From the NCBI RefSeq assembly GCF_000472525.1, contig NZ_AWZT01000006.1, positions 62,197 to 126,196 on the forward strand: 64,000 nucleotides of DNA, read 5' to 3'. A program made the translations under genes and the position numbers. The notes beneath the pieces were generated by a model that ran no database searches, had not been told where the DNA came from, and was given only the letters and a program-made list of their open reading frames with translations. This document shows, in pieces, positions 54,758 to 63,650 of this stretch. The stretch is from Paraburkholderia dilworthii. Lineage in GTDB: Bacteria; Pseudomonadota; Gammaproteobacteria; Burkholderiales; Burkholderiaceae. Position 1 is the stretch's first letter. Each line of letters opens with the position of its first letter.

Positions 54758-55063
54758 TTGTGTCGCAGTTTCTCTCTGCGGCGCGCGCTCCAGCGTCTTC
54801 GCAACAGTCTCCCCCAAGAACAAGCGCAAGGCGAAGTCGAAGGCGAAACTACCTACACGATTCCCTGCGATTTCTCGTCATGCGCTCAGTCTTTTCGCAC
54901 GCCAAGCTTCGCGCGTTCCGACAACACTACGGACTGCCAACCGTGAGCATTTATTGAGACATAAAGACGTGCAATGATCGCCGCCGTCTGGTGATGCGCT
55001 GCGAACCAGCGGATCCAGACGCCCTCGCAACACCGCAACCTGCGGCGCCTTCATTCCATCGAT
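54758..55063. other. Gene-free interval after tRNA-Lys
   Basis: About 306 bp without a credible gene. tRNA genes are common integration sites, but no attachment repeat or integrase is present here. Confidence 0.45.
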
Positions 55064-55438
55064 ATGACCAATTTTTTGTTCGATCTCGTCTCGAATTTTG
55101 CGTTGCTGGCCATCGTGCTTATCGCGTGCCATCTATGCAACCGCCTGATCCCGGGCGCGGCGTTAAACGGCTCCTATGTGTTTACCGCGCTGGCGCTCGC
55201 CGCTGTTCTGCTAGATGCGGCTCTCACCTTTCTCGTCTTCGCCGACGCCCGAACGCGCTACGGCCAGTTCAGCACGCCGTCAGCGTTTTTTGTGCGCAGC
55301 GCCGCGTACGCGCTCGCGATCGTTGCCGCACTTGTCTGGCGCAGCTTCGGCGGCCGGAATCGACCCGCGAAAGCGCGCTCGGGCAAGACGCTCGTTATCC
55401 CGACATCACCCTACTCCGACTCGCATCTGCCTATGTGA
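55064..55438 (+). CDS. Small membrane protein of unknown function (124 aa)
   Basis: The frame codes for three likely membrane helices (FLFDLVSNFALLAIVLIACHLCN; YVFTALALAAVLLDAALTFLVFA; FVRSAAYALAIVAALVWRSF) and a basic C-terminal tail. Charged and hydrophobic residues are placed sensibly, which supports a real protein. I do not recognise the family and the ribosome binding site is weak. It is co-directional with the MscS gene 170 bp downstream. Confidence 0.55.
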   Translation: MTNFLFDLVSNFALLAIVLIACHLCNRLIPGAALNGSYVFTALALAAVLLDAALTFLVFADARTRYGQFSTPSAFFVRSAAYALAIVAALVWRSFGGRNRPAKARSGKTLVIPTSPYSDSHLPM

Positions 55439-55610
55439 ACGGCGTACCGCGAGTACGAAGCAGCGCGGGAACGGTCCTTGCGGACCCGCGCGCCTTCACC
55501 TATAACTTCCCAAGACCACGAATTATCAGTTAGCGCCCGTGCCGGCATTCGCCGCTTTATCGCGTCACGTCGTGAATCAGCCAAACGAAGTTCACCGATT
55601 GAGGAACATC

Positions 55611-56423
55611 TTGGATTTGGAAACCGTACGCGTTTTTATGATGACCCGGGGCATCGACCTCGGCGTGAAGGTACTTGGCGCGATCGTCTTGTGGGTCGTC
55701 GGGCGCTGGGTCATTGGACTCGTTACACGCTTGCTGCGTGCAATGCTAACGCGCAACAGCCGCGTCGACCCCACGCTCGCGCATTACCTCGGCTCGATTC
55801 TCGGCGTGCTATTGAACCTGCTTCTGATCCTCGCAATCTTGCAGGTGTTCGGTGTTCAGACGACTTCATTCGCGGCGCTCCTCGCGGGCCTCGGCCTCGC
55901 GATCGGTACAGCGTGGGGCGGGCTGCTCGCACACTTCGCGGCCGGCATCTTCATGCAGGTGTTGCGGCCGTTCAAGGTAGGCGACTTTGTCACGGCGGGT
56001 GGCGTCACCGGCACTGTTTCGGAACTGGGTTTGTTCGGCACGACCATCGTCACTCCGGATAACGTGACGACCATCGTCGGCAACAACAAGATCTTCGCCG
56101 ACACGATTTCCAATTACAGCGTGTTGCCTGTGCGGCGCGTTGAGTTGACAGCGAAGATCGCGAACGGCGTCGACGCGACCGATGCGATGAACCGGCTGAA
56201 GGCCGCCATCGCGGATATACCGAACGTCGCGGAAAGTCCCGCGCCCGATGTGGAAGTGCTGAGCTTCACGCCCGAAGGACCGCTGCTTTGCGTGCGACCT
56301 TACGCGCACAATGAACACTACTGGCAAGTCTACTTCGACACCAACCGGGCGATCATTCAGACGTTCCGGGAGGCCGGTTATCCGACACCCGAAACCCCGC
56401 TCGCACCGCGTGCAGTGACCTGA
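55611..56423 (+). CDS. mscS: Small-conductance mechanosensitive channel, MscS family
   Basis: A TTG at 55611 preceded by GAGGA five bases away matches the family start (DLETVRVFMMTRGIDLGVKVLGAIVLWVVGRWVIGLVTRLLRAML). The 270-residue protein has three membrane helices, with the pore helix VFGVQTTSFAALLAGLGLAIGTAWGGLLAHFAAGIF. The beta domain follows (LRPFKVGDFVTAGGVTGTVSELGLFGTTIVTPDNVTTIVGNNKIFADTISNYS) and then the C-terminal domain. It releases solutes when membrane tension rises. Starts further upstream in frame lack a ribosome binding site. Confidence 0.92.
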   Translation: MDLETVRVFMMTRGIDLGVKVLGAIVLWVVGRWVIGLVTRLLRAMLTRNSRVDPTLAHYLGSILGVLLNLLLILAILQVFGVQTTSFAALLAGLGLAIGTAWGGLLAHFAAGIFMQVLRPFKVGDFVTAGGVTGTVSELGLFGTTIVTPDNVTTIVGNNKIFADTISNYSVLPVRRVELTAKIANGVDATDAMNRLKAAIADIPNVAESPAPDVEVLSFTPEGPLLCVRPYAHNEHYWQVYFDTNRAIIQTFREAGYPTPETPLAPRAVT

Positions 56424-56451
56424 GCGCGAGCGGACACATCGGCAAAAATAA

Positions 56452-56484
56452 AACGGCGTCGCGATTTCCGCGACGCCGTTTTTT
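56452..56484. terminator. Strong bidirectional terminator between mscS and dedA
   Basis: A 12-bp perfect stem AACGGCGTCGCG / CGCGACGCCGTT with a 5-base loop is followed by TTTTATT and preceded by AAAATAAA. It therefore suits both converging genes. Confidence 0.9.
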
Positions 56485-56527
56485 ATTCATGCGCACAACC
56501 TCAGCAGACTGACTGCGCAACGCGACG

Positions 56528-57193
56528 TTAGCCTAGCTTCGACGCGTTCTTGCGCATCATCTTCCAGAGCGCGCCGAGCACGACCGGCACGATCGCCGCG
56601 CCAATGCCGACCAGCACGATCACATTCAGATACTGGCGGATGAACGGAATATTGCCGAAAAAATAGCCAAGCAGAACGAGCAGTAACACCCACAACAGCG
56701 CGCCGGCGACATTGAAAAGCTGGAACCGGCTAACCGTCATCTCCGAAGCACCCGCGACAAACGGCGCAAACGTGCGCACAACGGGGATAAAGCGCGCGAG
56801 TACGATGGTTTTGCCGCCATGCTTCTCGTAGAAGTCATGCGTTTTCTGCAACGCGCGCCGATCGAGAAAACGCTCGAGCAATGGAATATGCGAATTGAAA
56901 ACCTTCGGCCCAATGGCTCGCCCGACCATATAGTTGACGGTATTGCCCGTGGTTGCCGCGACGAACAGCAGCACGATCAGCAGACCGAGACTCATCTGCC
57001 CAGACGCGCAGAATGCCCCGCCGATGAACAGCAATGAATCGCCCGGCAAAAACGGCAGAACCACGAGTCCGGTTTCGCAGAACACGATCACGAACAGCAC
57101 CGCATAGACCCAGGCGCCGTACACGTGGATGAATTCTCCCAGGAACTTGTCGATGTGCAGCACAAGGTTGGCTAGATGTAGCAGCGTGTCCAA
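56528..57193 (-). CDS. DedA family membrane protein
   Basis: The 221-residue protein has the DedA marks VIVFCETGLVVLPFLPGDSLLFIGGAFCASG, ATTGNTVNYMVGRAIGPKVF, FYEKHGGKTIVLARFIPVVRTFAPFVAGASEM and several membrane segments, with a basic end. DedA proteins are inner-membrane transporters involved in recycling lipid carriers such as undecaprenyl phosphate and in envelope stability. It stands alone, convergent with mscS. Confidence 0.93.
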   Translation of the reverse strand: MDTLLHLANLVLHIDKFLGEFIHVYGAWVYAVLFVIVFCETGLVVLPFLPGDSLLFIGGAFCASGQMSLGLLIVLLFVAATTGNTVNYMVGRAIGPKVFNSHIPLLERFLDRRALQKTHDFYEKHGGKTIVLARFIPVVRTFAPFVAGASEMTVSRFQLFNVAGALLWVLLLVLLGYFFGNIPFIRQYLNVIVLVGIGAAIVPVVLGALWKMMRKNASKLG

Positions 57194-57374
57194 AAAGCGT
57201 CCTTTATCAAACGAGAGTGGGCGTGGCGGGAAGATCGGCAGCAGACCCGGGGGCGATGGCCGTGAGCGTTCGCTCGCAGTCGCAAATTGACCGCGTCATG
57301 ATACAGAAAGTGCCCGGGTGGGCTTCAAAAATCTCCCGCATCTTTCCGCCATTCCAGGGCCGCCGCGCCGAATG

Positions 57375-57388
57375 GCTATAATTTCGCT
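57375..57388 (+). promoter_or_regulatory. mutL -10 element directly before the start codon
   Basis: TATAAT (57377-57382) ends six bases before the mutL ATG (57389), so the transcript probably begins at the ATG. No clear -35 is visible. The 14-mer GCTATAATTTCGCT is the same as in the tRNA-Lys promoter. Confidence 0.65.
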
Positions 57389-59443
57389 ATGTCAGAATTC
57401 TCCGAAACGCCTGCCCGCGCCGACGCGACAGCCGCTGCTGCCGCCACACCGGCTCAGCGCCCGCTGCGCGCGATTCAGCCGCTGCCCGATCAGCTCATCA
57501 GCCAGATTGCCGCCGGCGAAGTGGTCGAGCGGCCCGCATCGGTCGTCAAGGAGTTGCTGGAAAACGCGCTCGACGCAGGTGCGCAGACGCTGCGCATCAT
57601 GCTGGACGAAGGCGGCGCCAAACGTATTTCCATCACCGACGACGGCTGCGGCATTCCCGAGAACGAGTTGGCGCTCGCATTGATGCGCCACGCAACCAGC
57701 AAAATCCGCTCGCTTGCCGAACTCGAAGCGGTCGCGACGCTCGGGTTTCGCGGCGAGGCGCTCGCCTCGATTGCGTCGGTCGCGCAGATGACCATCACGA
57801 GCCGCACCGCCGATGCGCCGCATGCAGTACGCGTCGATGCGCAAACCGGCGTGCTGAGCCCCGCTGCGGGCACGCAAGGCACCACCATCGAAGTGCGCGA
57901 GTTGTATTTCAACACACCGGCGCGCCGCAAATTCCTGAAAAGCGAACAGACCGAACTCGGCCATTGTCTGGAACAGATTCGCCGTGCCGCGCTGGCGCGA
58001 CCGGACGTCGCCATTTCGGTGCTGCACAACGGCAAGGCGGTTGAGCATTGGAACGCAAGCGAGCCGCCGGTGCGGGTTGCGAAGATACTCGGCGAAACCT
58101 TCGCGACGGCGCATCTGCCGCTCGACGAATCCGCCGGCCCGCTCGCTGTCTACGGTTGCGCGGGTCTGCCGACTGCGAGCCGTGGTCGCTCCGATCAGCA
58201 GTATTTCTTCGTCAATGGCCGTTTCGTGCGGGACAAGCTGCTTACGCACGCAGTGCGCGCCGCTTATGAAGACGTGCTGCATGGCGACCGTTATCCGTCG
58301 TATGTGCTGTTTCTCGATTTGCCGCCCGAAGCGGTGGACGTGAACGTGCATCCGTCGAAGATCGAAGTGCGATTCCGCGATTCGCACTCGATTCACCAGT
58401 TCGTTTTCCACGCGGTGCAGCGCGCGCTGGCGCGCCATGCGGGCGCATCGCCCGAGACCACCGCTGGCGGGCACGCGGCGCATCTGCAAGCGTCGGCGGA
58501 CGGAGCGGTTTCGTTCGGAGCGTTGCCGGGCGATGTCACCGGTACAGGGTTCCGCGCTTCAGGTGCAGCGAGCGTTGCGGGCGCCTTCGGTTCGAACGCC
58601 ACGCCGGGCTCGGCGGGCGGCGGCTTCAACTCGTCCCAAGCCGGCAATACGTGGATGCGTCAGTCGCGCATGACGCAGGGCACGCTGCCGGTCGCGCAAC
58701 CGCTCGCGTTCTACGACGCGTTGTTCGGCCGCAAGGACGGCAGCGCTGGAACTGCGCAAGGCGCGACGCTGTTCGAAGCACGCGATTCGGCCGCAGAAGG
58801 CCCGTCGCCGTACAACGCGTCGGCGCCCTATGCGCCCCCCGCTTTCAACGCCGCCGACGACCAGCCGCTCGGCTTCGCGCTCGGCCAGATTCACGGCATC
58901 TACGTGCTTGCACAGAACGGGCACGGACTCGTGATCGTCGATATGCACGCCGCGCACGAGCGCATCCTGTATGAGCAGTTCAAGAACGCGCTGGCCGATC
59001 GGACCATTGCCGTGCAGCCGTTGCTGATTCCGCAGACGATGCAAGCCGATCCCGTCGAAATCGGCACGGTGGAAGAAGAGCGCGATACGCTCGACGCGCT
59101 CGGCTTCGATCTTGCCGTGCTGTCGCCGACCACGCTCGCCATCCGCGCCGTGCCGGCGCTGCTGAAAGACGCCGACCTTCAGGCGTTGGCGCGCGCGGTG
59201 CTGTCCGATCTGCATGCTTACGGCGGCTCGCGGGTTTTAACCGAGCGTCAGCATGAACTGCTCGGCACGCTCGCCTGTCATCATGCGGTGCGCGCGAACC
59301 GGCGTCTCACGCTCGACGAAATGAACGCGCTGCTGCGTCAAATGGAAGCCACCGAGCGCGCCGATCAATGCAACCACGGGCGTCCAACGTGGTATCAGTT
59401 GACGCTCTCCGATCTCGACCGCCTGTTCATGCGCGGACAGTGA
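57389..59443 (+). CDS. mutL: DNA mismatch repair protein MutL with endonuclease motif
   Basis: The 684-residue protein has the GHKL ATPase motifs (ISQIAAGEVVERPASVVKELLENALDAGA, ITDDGCGIPENELALALMRHATSKI, LGFRGEALASIASVA). A variable linker follows, then a C-terminal dimerisation domain. The C-terminal part holds DMHAAHERILYE (from Asp518), which fits the DQHA(X)2E(X)4E endonuclease motif with Gln replaced by Met, as well as ACHHAVRAN and QCNHGRP. Such MutL proteins nick DNA themselves, as expected in bacteria without MutH. The start has no ribosome binding site. miaA follows closely. Confidence 0.96.
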   Translation: MSEFSETPARADATAAAAATPAQRPLRAIQPLPDQLISQIAAGEVVERPASVVKELLENALDAGAQTLRIMLDEGGAKRISITDDGCGIPENELALALMRHATSKIRSLAELEAVATLGFRGEALASIASVAQMTITSRTADAPHAVRVDAQTGVLSPAAGTQGTTIEVRELYFNTPARRKFLKSEQTELGHCLEQIRRAALARPDVAISVLHNGKAVEHWNASEPPVRVAKILGETFATAHLPLDESAGPLAVYGCAGLPTASRGRSDQQYFFVNGRFVRDKLLTHAVRAAYEDVLHGDRYPSYVLFLDLPPEAVDVNVHPSKIEVRFRDSHSIHQFVFHAVQRALARHAGASPETTAGGHAAHLQASADGAVSFGALPGDVTGTGFRASGAASVAGAFGSNATPGSAGGGFNSSQAGNTWMRQSRMTQGTLPVAQPLAFYDALFGRKDGSAGTAQGATLFEARDSAAEGPSPYNASAPYAPPAFNAADDQPLGFALGQIHGIYVLAQNGHGLVIVDMHAAHERILYEQFKNALADRTIAVQPLLIPQTMQADPVEIGTVEEERDTLDALGFDLAVLSPTTLAIRAVPALLKDADLQALARAVLSDLHAYGGSRVLTERQHELLGTLACHHAVRANRRLTLDEMNALLRQMEATERADQCNHGRPTWYQLTLSDLDRLFMRGQ

Positions 59444-59486
59444 CGGTGCGCTTTTTCACGCTTGATCGACGCGCGCCGGCACACTC

Positions 59487-60434
59487 ATGACCGCACGCAG
59501 CCCTACTCCCATTCCGTGTCTGCTCGGCCCGACCGCCTCCGGCAAGACAGCGGCTGCATTGGCATTGGCCGCGCGGCGGCCGGTCGAAATTGTCAGCGTC
59601 GATTCCGCGCTCGTGTATCGCGAAATGGACATCGGCACCGCCAAGCCGACCGCCGAGGAACGCGCGGCCGCGCCGCATCATCTGATCGATATTGTCGATC
59701 CCGCCGACACCTACTCCGCCGCTGAATTTCGCGCCGATGCGCTCAGATTGACCGCAGAGATCCGTGCGCGCGGCCGGCTGCCGCTACTGGTCGGCGGAAC
59801 GATGTTGTACTACAAGGCACTCACGCAGGGGCTCAACGACTTGCCGGCGGCCGACGCGACTGTACGCGCGGAACTCGACGCGGACGCCGCGCGCGATGGC
59901 TGGCCCGCGCTGCATGCGCGGCTGGCTGTCGTCGACCCGGCGACGGCAGCGCGCCTTGCTCCCAACGATTCGCAGAGAATCCAGCGCGCGCTCGAAGTAT
60001 TCATGCTGACGGGTCAAGCGATGTCGGCGCTGCTGGCCGCGCCCGCGCTCATCGACGACGCCGCCGCGCAGTGGCGCTTCGTCCCGATCGCGCTGGAGCC
60101 TTCGGACCGAAGCGTGCTGCACGCGCGCATCGAGCAGCGTTTTGATGCGATGCTGGAGAGCGGCTTCGTCGACGAAGTGATGACACTGCGCGAACGCGGA
60201 GACTTATCGCCCGAGATGCCGTCGATGCGTTGCGTCGGCTACCGGCAGGTCTGGGAATATCTCGATGGAACGGTCGACTACTCGACCATGCGCGACAAAG
60301 GCGTGTTTGCGACCCGGCAATTGTGCAAGCGGCAACTCACATGGCTGCGCGGCATGAACGAGCGGGTGGTGGTGGACTGCTGCGATCCGCACGCGAGCGC
60401 GCGGGTGCTTGACGTGATCGAAGCGCTGGTTTGA
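59487..60434 (+). CDS. miaA: tRNA dimethylallyltransferase MiaA
   Basis: The 315-residue enzyme has the P-loop [18 protein letters not shown], then [62 protein letters not shown], and [14 protein letters not shown] with [10 protein letters not shown] near the end. It adds a dimethylallyl group to A37 of tRNAs reading U-starting codons. It lies 43 bp after mutL and is probably co-transcribed. Confidence 0.97.
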   Translation: MTARSPTPIPCLLGPTASGKTAAALALAARRPVEIVSVDSALVYREMDIGTAKPTAEERAAAPHHLIDIVDPADTYSAAEFRADALRLTAEIRARGRLPLLVGGTMLYYKALTQGLNDLPAADATVRAELDADAARDGWPALHARLAVVDPATAARLAPNDSQRIQRALEVFMLTGQAMSALLAAPALIDDAAAQWRFVPIALEPSDRSVLHARIEQRFDAMLESGFVDEVMTLRERGDLSPEMPSMRCVGYRQVWEYLDGTVDYSTMRDKGVFATRQLCKRQLTWLRGMNERVVVDCCDPHASARVLDVIEALV

Positions 60435-60541
60435 AAACCTGCCTGATGCGCTTCTTTGAGCTGCTTTGACGTACTGCTTTCCAGCAACTCTATGTGAAGG
60501 CTGGTGCCGGCCTACGAAACGTCGTCAGAAGCCTTGAAGCT

Positions 60542-60585
60542 GCGACCCCGCGCAGCGTTTGCTATTTATACGCTGCGCGGGTCGC
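60542..60585. terminator. Long hairpin between convergent miaA and purM
   Basis: GCGACCCCGCGCAGCGT (60542-60558) pairs with ACGCTGCGCGGGTCGC (60570-60585) over about 16 bp with one bulged C and an 11-base AT-rich loop. It sits just past the end of purM. No good T-run follows on either strand, so it may protect 3' ends or terminate weakly. Confidence 0.55.
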
Positions 60586-60591
60586 CGATCT

Positions 60592-61659
60592 TTAAACCAC
60601 TACCGTCTGCGCTTCACCGGCTGCGCTTTTGCGAATCACGCCGATCTTCCAGACCTGCTCGCCGGCAGCGGACAGCAGACCGATTGCGGCTTCCGCATCG
60701 GCAGCCGAGACGACCACCGCCATGCCGATACCGCAGTTGAACACGCGATGCATTTCGGCATCCGCGACGCCGCCGTGCTTTTGCAGCCACGAGAAGAGCG
60801 GCGGCAGCGGCCAGCCGCGATGATCCAGTTCGGCCGTCAAACCTTCGCGCAGAACCCGCGGAATGTTCTCGACCAACCCGCCGCCCGTGATGTGCGCCAT
60901 GCCTTTCACTGCGATTTGCTGCATCAGCGCGAGCAGCGGCTTCACGTAAATATGCGTGGGCGCCATCAATGCGTCGGCGAGCGAACGGCCGTCGAAATCG
61001 GCATTCAGGTCGGGCTGCGCGCGCTCGATGATCTTGCGCACCAGCGAAAACCCGTTCGAATGAATCCCGCTCGAAGCGAGGCCCAGCACCACGTCGCCGG
61101 GAGCGATCGTGCTGCCGTCGATGATCTTGCTCTTTTCCACCGCGCCGACCGCGAAGCCGGCGAGATCGTACTCGCCGTCCGGATACATGCCCGGCATTTC
61201 GGCCGTCTCGCCGCCGATCAGCGCGCAGCCCGCCAGTTCGCAGCCATACGCGATACCCTTGACGACCGTAGCCGCGGTGCCGACATCGAGCTTGCCGCAC
61301 GCGAAGTAGTCGAGGAAAAAGAGCGGCTCGGCGCCTTGCACGAGAATGTCGTTCACGCTCATGGCAACCAGATCCTGGCCCACGGTGTCGTGCTTGTTCA
61401 GCTGAAACGCGAGGCGCAGCTTGGTGCCCACGCCGTCCGTGCCCGACACCAGCACCGGTTCCTTGTACCGCTTCGGCACTTCGAACAGCGCGCCGAATCC
61501 GCCAATGCCGCCCAGCACGCCGTCGCGCATCGTCTTCTTGGCAAAGGGCTTGATCGCGTCGACAAGGGCGTCGCCCGCGTCGATGTCCACGCCGGCGTCG
61601 CGATACGACAGACCTTGGGCCGAATCAGTTGAATTCGGGGCGGATTTCGGTTGATTCAT
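60592..61659 (-). CDS. purM: Phosphoribosylformylglycinamidine cyclo-ligase
   Basis: The 355-residue enzyme has [104 protein letters not shown] and [14 protein letters not shown]. It catalyses the fifth step of purine synthesis, closing the imidazole ring to form AIR. It diverges from perM across a symmetric AT-rich element. Confidence 0.97.
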   Translation of the reverse strand: MNQPKSAPNSTDSAQGLSYRDAGVDIDAGDALVDAIKPFAKKTMRDGVLGGIGGFGALFEVPKRYKEPVLVSGTDGVGTKLRLAFQLNKHDTVGQDLVAMSVNDILVQGAEPLFFLDYFACGKLDVGTAATVVKGIAYGCELAGCALIGGETAEMPGMYPDGEYDLAGFAVGAVEKSKIIDGSTIAPGDVVLGLASSGIHSNGFSLVRKIIERAQPDLNADFDGRSLADALMAPTHIYVKPLLALMQQIAVKGMAHITGGGLVENIPRVLREGLTAELDHRGWPLPPLFSWLQKHGGVADAEMHRVFNCGIGMAVVVSAADAEAAIGLLSAAGEQVWKIGVIRKSAAGEAQTVVV

Positions 61660-61678
61660 GGGGGAGAGCTCGAAGGTC

Positions 61679-61697
61679 GGTAAAATGCGATTTTACC
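61679..61697. promoter_or_regulatory. Palindrome GGTAAAAT-GCG-ATTTTACC between purM and perM
   Basis: The exact 19-base palindrome places a TAAAAT -10-like hexamer on each strand, 20 bp before purM and 62 bp before perM. It may be a shared back-to-back -10 region or an operator. GTAAAAT also precedes ybgC (48919) and the HAD gene (63629). Confidence 0.5.
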
Positions 61698-61758
61698 CGA
61701 TGCCGGCCGGCTGGCTGGAATTTGAATCATCCGTTCCGGCGACACCAGGGAAACAACT

Positions 61759-62835
61759 TTGCAACAAAACTCCTCGATACTGACTCCGGTCCAGCGCCGC
61801 GCCTTCATCTGGCTAGCCATCGCGCTCGGCGTCGGCATTCTGCTGTGGCTGCTGAGTCCCGTCCTCACGCCGTTTCTGCTCGGCGCAATTCTGGCGTACA
61901 TTCTGCAGCCGGGCGTCGCGTGGATGGTGCGCCGGCGTGTCCCGCGCGCGCTCGCTGCCTTGCTGATGATCCTGCTTTTCACGCTGCTGGTGACAATGCT
62001 CGCGCTGCTCGTGTTCGCCGTCATCCAGAAAGAAGGCCCGCAGCTGCGGCAGCAAGTGCCGCTTTTGTTCGCGCACGTCAACGCGTGGCTGCAACCCAAG
62101 CTCGCGATGCTGGGCCTCGCCGATTCGCTCGACTTCGCCAGCATCCGCGATCTCGTGATGGGTCAGCTCGAAGGCAGCGCGCAGACGGTCGCGCGTTATG
62201 CGTGGACCTCGATCGTGACGAGCGGCAACGTGATGATGACGGTGGTCGGTAATGTCGTGATGGTGCCGCTCGTGCTGTTCTATCTGCTGTACGACTGGAA
62301 CCGCATGCTGCTGCGCGTGCAAAGCACGGTGCCGCGCCGCTGGCTCGCCAAGACGCTGCAACTTGCGCGCGACATGGATCAGATGCTGTCGCAATACCTG
62401 CGCGGCCAGTTGCTCGTGATGGGCGTGCTCGCTGTGTTCTACGCGGCGGCGCTGAGCATTGCAGGCTTCGAGATCGCGTTGCCGGTGGGCATTTTCACGG
62501 GGCTCGCGGTGTTCATCCCGTACATTGGCTTTGCGACCGGTCTCGCGCTGGCACTGCTCGCGGCGCTGCTACAGTTCGGCAACTGGTACGGCTTCGGCGC
62601 GGTCGCGCTGATTTACGGCGTCGGTCAGATCGTGGAGAGCTTCTTCCTGACGCCGCGCCTCGTCGGCGAGCGGATCGGCCTGCACCCGCTCGCAGTGATT
62701 TTCGCGTTGCTGGCGTTCGGGCAGCTGTTCGGCTTTTTCGGCGTGTTGCTCGCTCTGCCGGTAAGTGCGATTTTGTCCGTGGCGATGCGCGAGTTGCGGC
62801 AAAGCTACCTGGAAAGCACGCTCTACAACAATTGA
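61759..62835 (+). CDS. perM: AI-2E/PerM family permease-like membrane protein
   Basis: The 358-residue protein probably starts at a TTG (61759) a few bases after CAGGGAA. It has the family layout: two N-terminal helices (FIWLAIALGVGILLWLLSPVLTPFLLGAILAYILQPGVAWMV), a periplasmic helical part, then QYLRGQLLVMGVLAVFYAAALSIAGFEIALPVGIFTGLAVFIPYIGFATGLALALLAALLQF and the closing ESFFLTPRLVGERIGLHPLAVIFALLAFGQLFGFFGVLLALPVSAI. PerM-like proteins export small molecules or ions. It is next to hda, as is common in this group. Confidence 0.9.
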   Translation: MQQNSSILTPVQRRAFIWLAIALGVGILLWLLSPVLTPFLLGAILAYILQPGVAWMVRRRVPRALAALLMILLFTLLVTMLALLVFAVIQKEGPQLRQQVPLLFAHVNAWLQPKLAMLGLADSLDFASIRDLVMGQLEGSAQTVARYAWTSIVTSGNVMMTVVGNVVMVPLVLFYLLYDWNRMLLRVQSTVPRRWLAKTLQLARDMDQMLSQYLRGQLLVMGVLAVFYAAALSIAGFEIALPVGIFTGLAVFIPYIGFATGLALALLAALLQFGNWYGFGAVALIYGVGQIVESFFLTPRLVGERIGLHPLAVIFALLAFGQLFGFFGVLLALPVSAILSVAMRELRQSYLESTLYNN

Positions 62836-62906
62836 CTTTCTGCTCCAGTGATCCGGCTCGCCAGAACCATCGGCGGCCTCAGCCCTACTTTCGGCATTAA
62901 CCTACT

Positions 62907-63650
62907 GTGCTTCGTCAACTGACGCTCGATCTCGGCACTCCGCCGCCATCGACATTCGACAATTTTTTCGCCGGCGCCAACGCCGAGCTCGTCACGCGCC
63001 TGCGTGAGCTCGACAGCGCGCTCGCCGCGGGACCGGTCGCCGATCGCACCTTCTATATCTGGGGCGAAGCAGGCAGCGGCCGCACGCATCTGTTGCAGGC
63101 GCTCGTGCACGAGGCGCCGCCGGGTCACGCGCGCTTCGCGGGTCCGCAAAGCAGCCTTGCCGCGTTCAGTTTCGATCCGCGCGTCACGCTCTATGCGATC
63201 GACGATTGCGACGCGCTCTCTGCAGCGCAGCAGATCGCCGTCTTCAATCTCTTCAACGAGGTGCGCGCGCATCCGACGAGCGCGCTCGTCGCCGCCGGCA
63301 ACGCGCCGCCGATCGGCATGACAGTGCGCGAAGATCTGCGCACGCGGCTCGGCTGGGGCCTCGTATTCCACCTAACGCCGCTACCCGACGAAGGCAAGGC
63401 GGCGGTGCTCAAGCACGCGGCACGCGAGCGCGGCATCATGCTCGCCGACGACGTGCCGGCCTATCTGCTCACGCATTTTCGCCGCGACATGCCGAGCCTG
63501 ATGACGCTACTCGACGCACTCGACCGATTTTCGCTGGAACAGAAGCGCGCGGTCACGTTGCCGCTGTTGCGCACGATGCTGGCTTCGCCCGGGGCGGAGG
63601 CCCCCGCCGCCTCGTCCGCTGCTTCAAGTAAAATAGCCCCTCATGACTAA
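62907..63650 (+). CDS. hda: DnaA regulatory inactivator Hda
   Basis: A GTG at 62907 gives 247 residues beginning MLRQLTLDLG, which includes the QLTLDL clamp-binding motif. The AAA domain follows: FYIWGEAGSGRTHLLQALV (Walker A), TLYAIDDCDALSAAQQIAVFNLFNEV (Walker B), DLRTRLGWGLVFHLTPL. Hda, bound to the DNA clamp, makes DnaA hydrolyse its ATP and so prevents re-initiation. The last 25 residues are Ala/Ser-rich. The end overlaps the HAD gene by eight bases. Confidence 0.93.
   Translation: MLRQLTLDLGTPPPSTFDNFFAGANAELVTRLRELDSALAAGPVADRTFYIWGEAGSGRTHLLQALVHEAPPGHARFAGPQSSLAAFSFDPRVTLYAIDDCDALSAAQQIAVFNLFNEVRAHPTSALVAAGNAPPIGMTVREDLRTRLGWGLVFHLTPLPDEGKAAVLKHAARERGIMLADDVPAYLLTHFRRDMPSLMTLLDALDRFSLEQKRAVTLPLLRTMLASPGAEAPAASSAASSKIAPHD

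Noticed and set aside
54636..55063. tRNA-Lys as an integration site
   Set aside because: No repeat of the tRNA 3' end and no integrase were found downstream.
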